A stretch of DNA of 64,000 nucleotides, taken from contig OY720643.1 of the NCBI GenBank assembly GCA_963169105.1, positions 98,156,848-98,220,847 on the forward strand, in the 5' to 3' direction. The translations under genes were made by a program, and so were the position numbers. Origin of the DNA: Ceriagrion tenellum. Its lineage: Eukaryota; Arthropoda; Insecta; Odonata; Coenagrionidae. Shown here in pieces: positions 61,761 to 64,000 of the stretch; within the stretch, counting starts at the first letter, position 1, and each line of letters opens with the position of its first letter. The notes under the pieces were generated by a model. It saw nothing but the letters and a program-made list of their open reading frames with translations. It did not search any database and had not been told where the DNA came from.

Positions 61761-63653
61761 CTGATTGTTTAACCGCTGTCTTCAGCATCCTTAAATTTGA
61801 ATGCCCTTAATTTTCCAGTATGTGTGAGGATGATGCAGCAACGTTAAGGATGATATTTATGTACACACATTTCCCTGCAATATCCGATTTCAAATCCTCA
61901 GAGTTCATATTTTGGAAATTTCCCTAATTGTTATTCCTGAATGTTTTCGGAGCATTGGAAAGTCATTTTTCTTTGGTATTCCCCGTGAACTGCATTTAGT
62001 ATATGACTACGGGAAAAAGATGATAAATAGTGGGGCACATCGAGAATATATTTAGTAACGATTATGATTACAGATTACGATTTTTCATAGATATAATGCC
62101 TTTTTTACATCTTAAATTAGTCTATCTTTTCCAATTTTTTAGTTATCTATCCTTCGGAAATTCGCTATAGAACGCCAGGCCATGGGCATAAGGATCGCTC
62201 TTTCAACACTCAATTAAGGAAGTGGCCTCACCTTTTCCCTTTTCTGTAAGTGTTTATGGAATGGTTCCAATTTAAATTAAGGCATTAATAAATTGAAATA
62301 AAGGTATGAATATTAAATTCAGAAATGAAAAGTGGACTGCTAAAGGAATTTCATACTATTTCAAAAGCATTGAATTGAACATACTTGTTCGTAAAAAATA
62401 TGACTTGTGGATCTTAAAATAAAGAGTAAGAAGAATTTTATATTCGCATATTTTGTTTGGAATACTTGGGATTGGTATGAAAATTGGAAACTTAAAGAAT
62501 TTTCACAAATACTATTAGTCAGTGGATATTATGTGCTCCCTGGATAACTTACCTTTGACACCTTGAATTAATTCGTATTTGGAAGTTTTCATTGCGGAAA
62601 AAGTCGGTTAATATCCATTTGGAATTGAAGCAGTACATCCATTCTGCCTCTATTATGACGCTTAACCTCCTGCTGTTTCCTCTTGAGGTATTTGAGCAAT
62701 CAGGGAAACAAAATGAACTCCATATTTTCCGACTGACTACGTGAAAGATTACTCTCATTCGTTCGACAATAAAAACGTTTCTTGCCGAATGCCGTGCCTT
62801 TGTCACGGCGGTGAATGATTCGACATGTTATTGACCCACGACCGCCTTGCTATCGCGTTACAAATAGGACTTTGGGGGAAAGCTTGAGAGAGTGGATGGG
62901 TTCGGAGGGACCTGAATGAAGGAGAACTGCTGAGGAGTGGATAGAGTGAGGATAGAGGGGAACGGAATAGTGCGTACATCAACTCTTCCCAATTGGTCGG
63001 AGGGATCCTTTTGAGACGAAGTGCCGTTAGAGAAATTGAGCGGTGATGCACTGTGGAGGACATACATGAGAGAATACTACGAAGATAGATGGAATCATTT
63101 TACGGAAGAACTTCATACCAAAAGGTGTGAAACCTGTGACATTGTTATTCAAAATAAGTCTGAGAAGTGACTGATGTCGTTCGGGGGGTCCTAGTCAATG
63201 GAAATAATAATTAGCCCCATATGATTTATTTCATCCATTTCCCTGTAACATTTATTGAATACATAACAATATCCGTGCCCAACGTATACATTTTACGTTT
63301 AAATTTCTCAACTACACCGGGCGTTTAGAAAATCTTAACTGAAAATAAGGTTTTTTTGTGTTGTAATGTTTACATTTCGATTTAATATTTGATAAAGTTC
63401 AGGATAGTTAAATAGAGTGAGATATTGTCACGAATAATATTTAAAAAATGGTCTTAGCATCAAGAAATATTTCTCTTCTTTCTGTCAAAACCGAAATAAC
63501 ACACACTTATCCTACTAGATTTTGAAATATTTGCCAAGAAATTGAAGCTGTTTGTCATGGAACAAGGAGGGGCTCACGTCCAGAGAAATCTTAATCAGAA
63601 AAGTTTTACGCTCTGGCCGTATTAGAAATGTTTACGCTGTGTTGTTCACATAG
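61761..63653. other. Unassigned DNA
   Basis: A GC-richer, G/A-rich + stretch at about 62870-63060 opens 86- and 69-codon − frames, unrecognised. Nothing else. Confidence 0.4.
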
Positions 63654-63703
63654 CCCTTTGAGTGTAGCATGACGTGATATCACGTCATGCCGCACTAAAA
63701 GGG
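63654..63703. repeat. 50-bp near-palindrome with a perfect 24-bp centre
   Basis: GCATGACGTGATATCACGTC plus ATGC (63667-63690) is perfectly self-complementary. The flanks CCCTTTGAGTG and CACTAAAAGGG extend the pairing with three mismatches. The centre holds two facing TGACGTG half-sites of bZIP type. It may be a tiny palindromic MITE or a binding-site dyad. Confidence 0.85.
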
Positions 63704-64000
63704 ATAATGTATGAATAATTAAAACAACTTTATTAATCACCATAGTCCTTATAACGAAATTGTTGAGGAACTTTTGTTTCTACCAGACGGTGTGAAAAAT
63801 TAGTCGGATTTAAGAACTGTGTATGCGTATTTTGTTGATGACTGAGAAGTTCAGCTATTAATACTATTTTTTACGCCATTAATATTATAATATTTATTTT
63901 ACACTTCTTGCTATTACTAAAATTTCAAAAAATAATAAAATTTGAATATGACCACTATAGTGATTGGAGAAAAATTCCGCTCAAACCACAATGACATTAC
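63704..64000. other. AT-rich DNA, nothing recognised
   Basis: No supported feature. Confidence 0.5.

Overview
The window is a piece of an AT-rich eukaryotic nuclear genome, most probably an arthropod and probably an insect. The evidence is a polymerase III tRNA-Pro gene with internal A and B boxes, decayed mariner-type, piggyBac-type and non-LTR retroelement remnants, a tRNA-derived SINE family, and the absence of any bacterial gene organisation. No species can be named from the sequence. A run of exactly 200 N (43150-43349) marks a scaffold join. No intact protein-coding gene is visible. Most open frames are short, lack recognisable domains, and are what AT-rich DNA gives by chance.

Layout. 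1-10 kb: mostly featureless AT-rich DNA with a hammerhead-like motif near 2.4 kb, two copies of a LINE 3' tail (4.28-4.47 kb), a 34-bp tandem duplication (4.65 kb) and a CCAAT/TATA-bearing GC island (7.4 kb). 10-20.8 kb: a SINE cluster, a pyrimidine-rich GC island (11.3-12 kb), a mariner remnant lacking its catalytic core (13.4-13.9 kb), a hairpin element (16.0-16.4 kb), two LINE reverse-transcriptase tails, a 135-bp direct repeat pair, and a ~700-bp foldback element (20.0-20.7 kb). 22-33 kb: an interspersed repeat, the tRNA-Pro gene, a MITE with a possible transposase tail in its core, a 30-bp perfect inverted repeat carrying ribozyme-like motifs, and microsatellites. 35-51 kb: piggyBac-like and LINE fragments, the assembly gap, and a second internally deleted mariner with clear TIRs and TA target duplications (47.8-48.4 kb). 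51-64 kb: a degenerate 22-bp minisatellite, one good candidate internal exon (54662-54764), an unrecognised possibly coding stretch (55.4-56.2 kb), a GC island at 61.2 kb and a 50-bp imperfect palindrome (63.65 kb).

Working together: apart from tRNA-Pro, little here appears to act as a functional unit. The best reading is intergenic or long-intron DNA in a repeat-rich genome. The GC-rich islands are the main candidates for conserved regulatory or exonic DNA. I did not find a coherent undescribed system. The most unusual signals are the hammerhead-like motifs and the set of non-autonomous hairpin elements.
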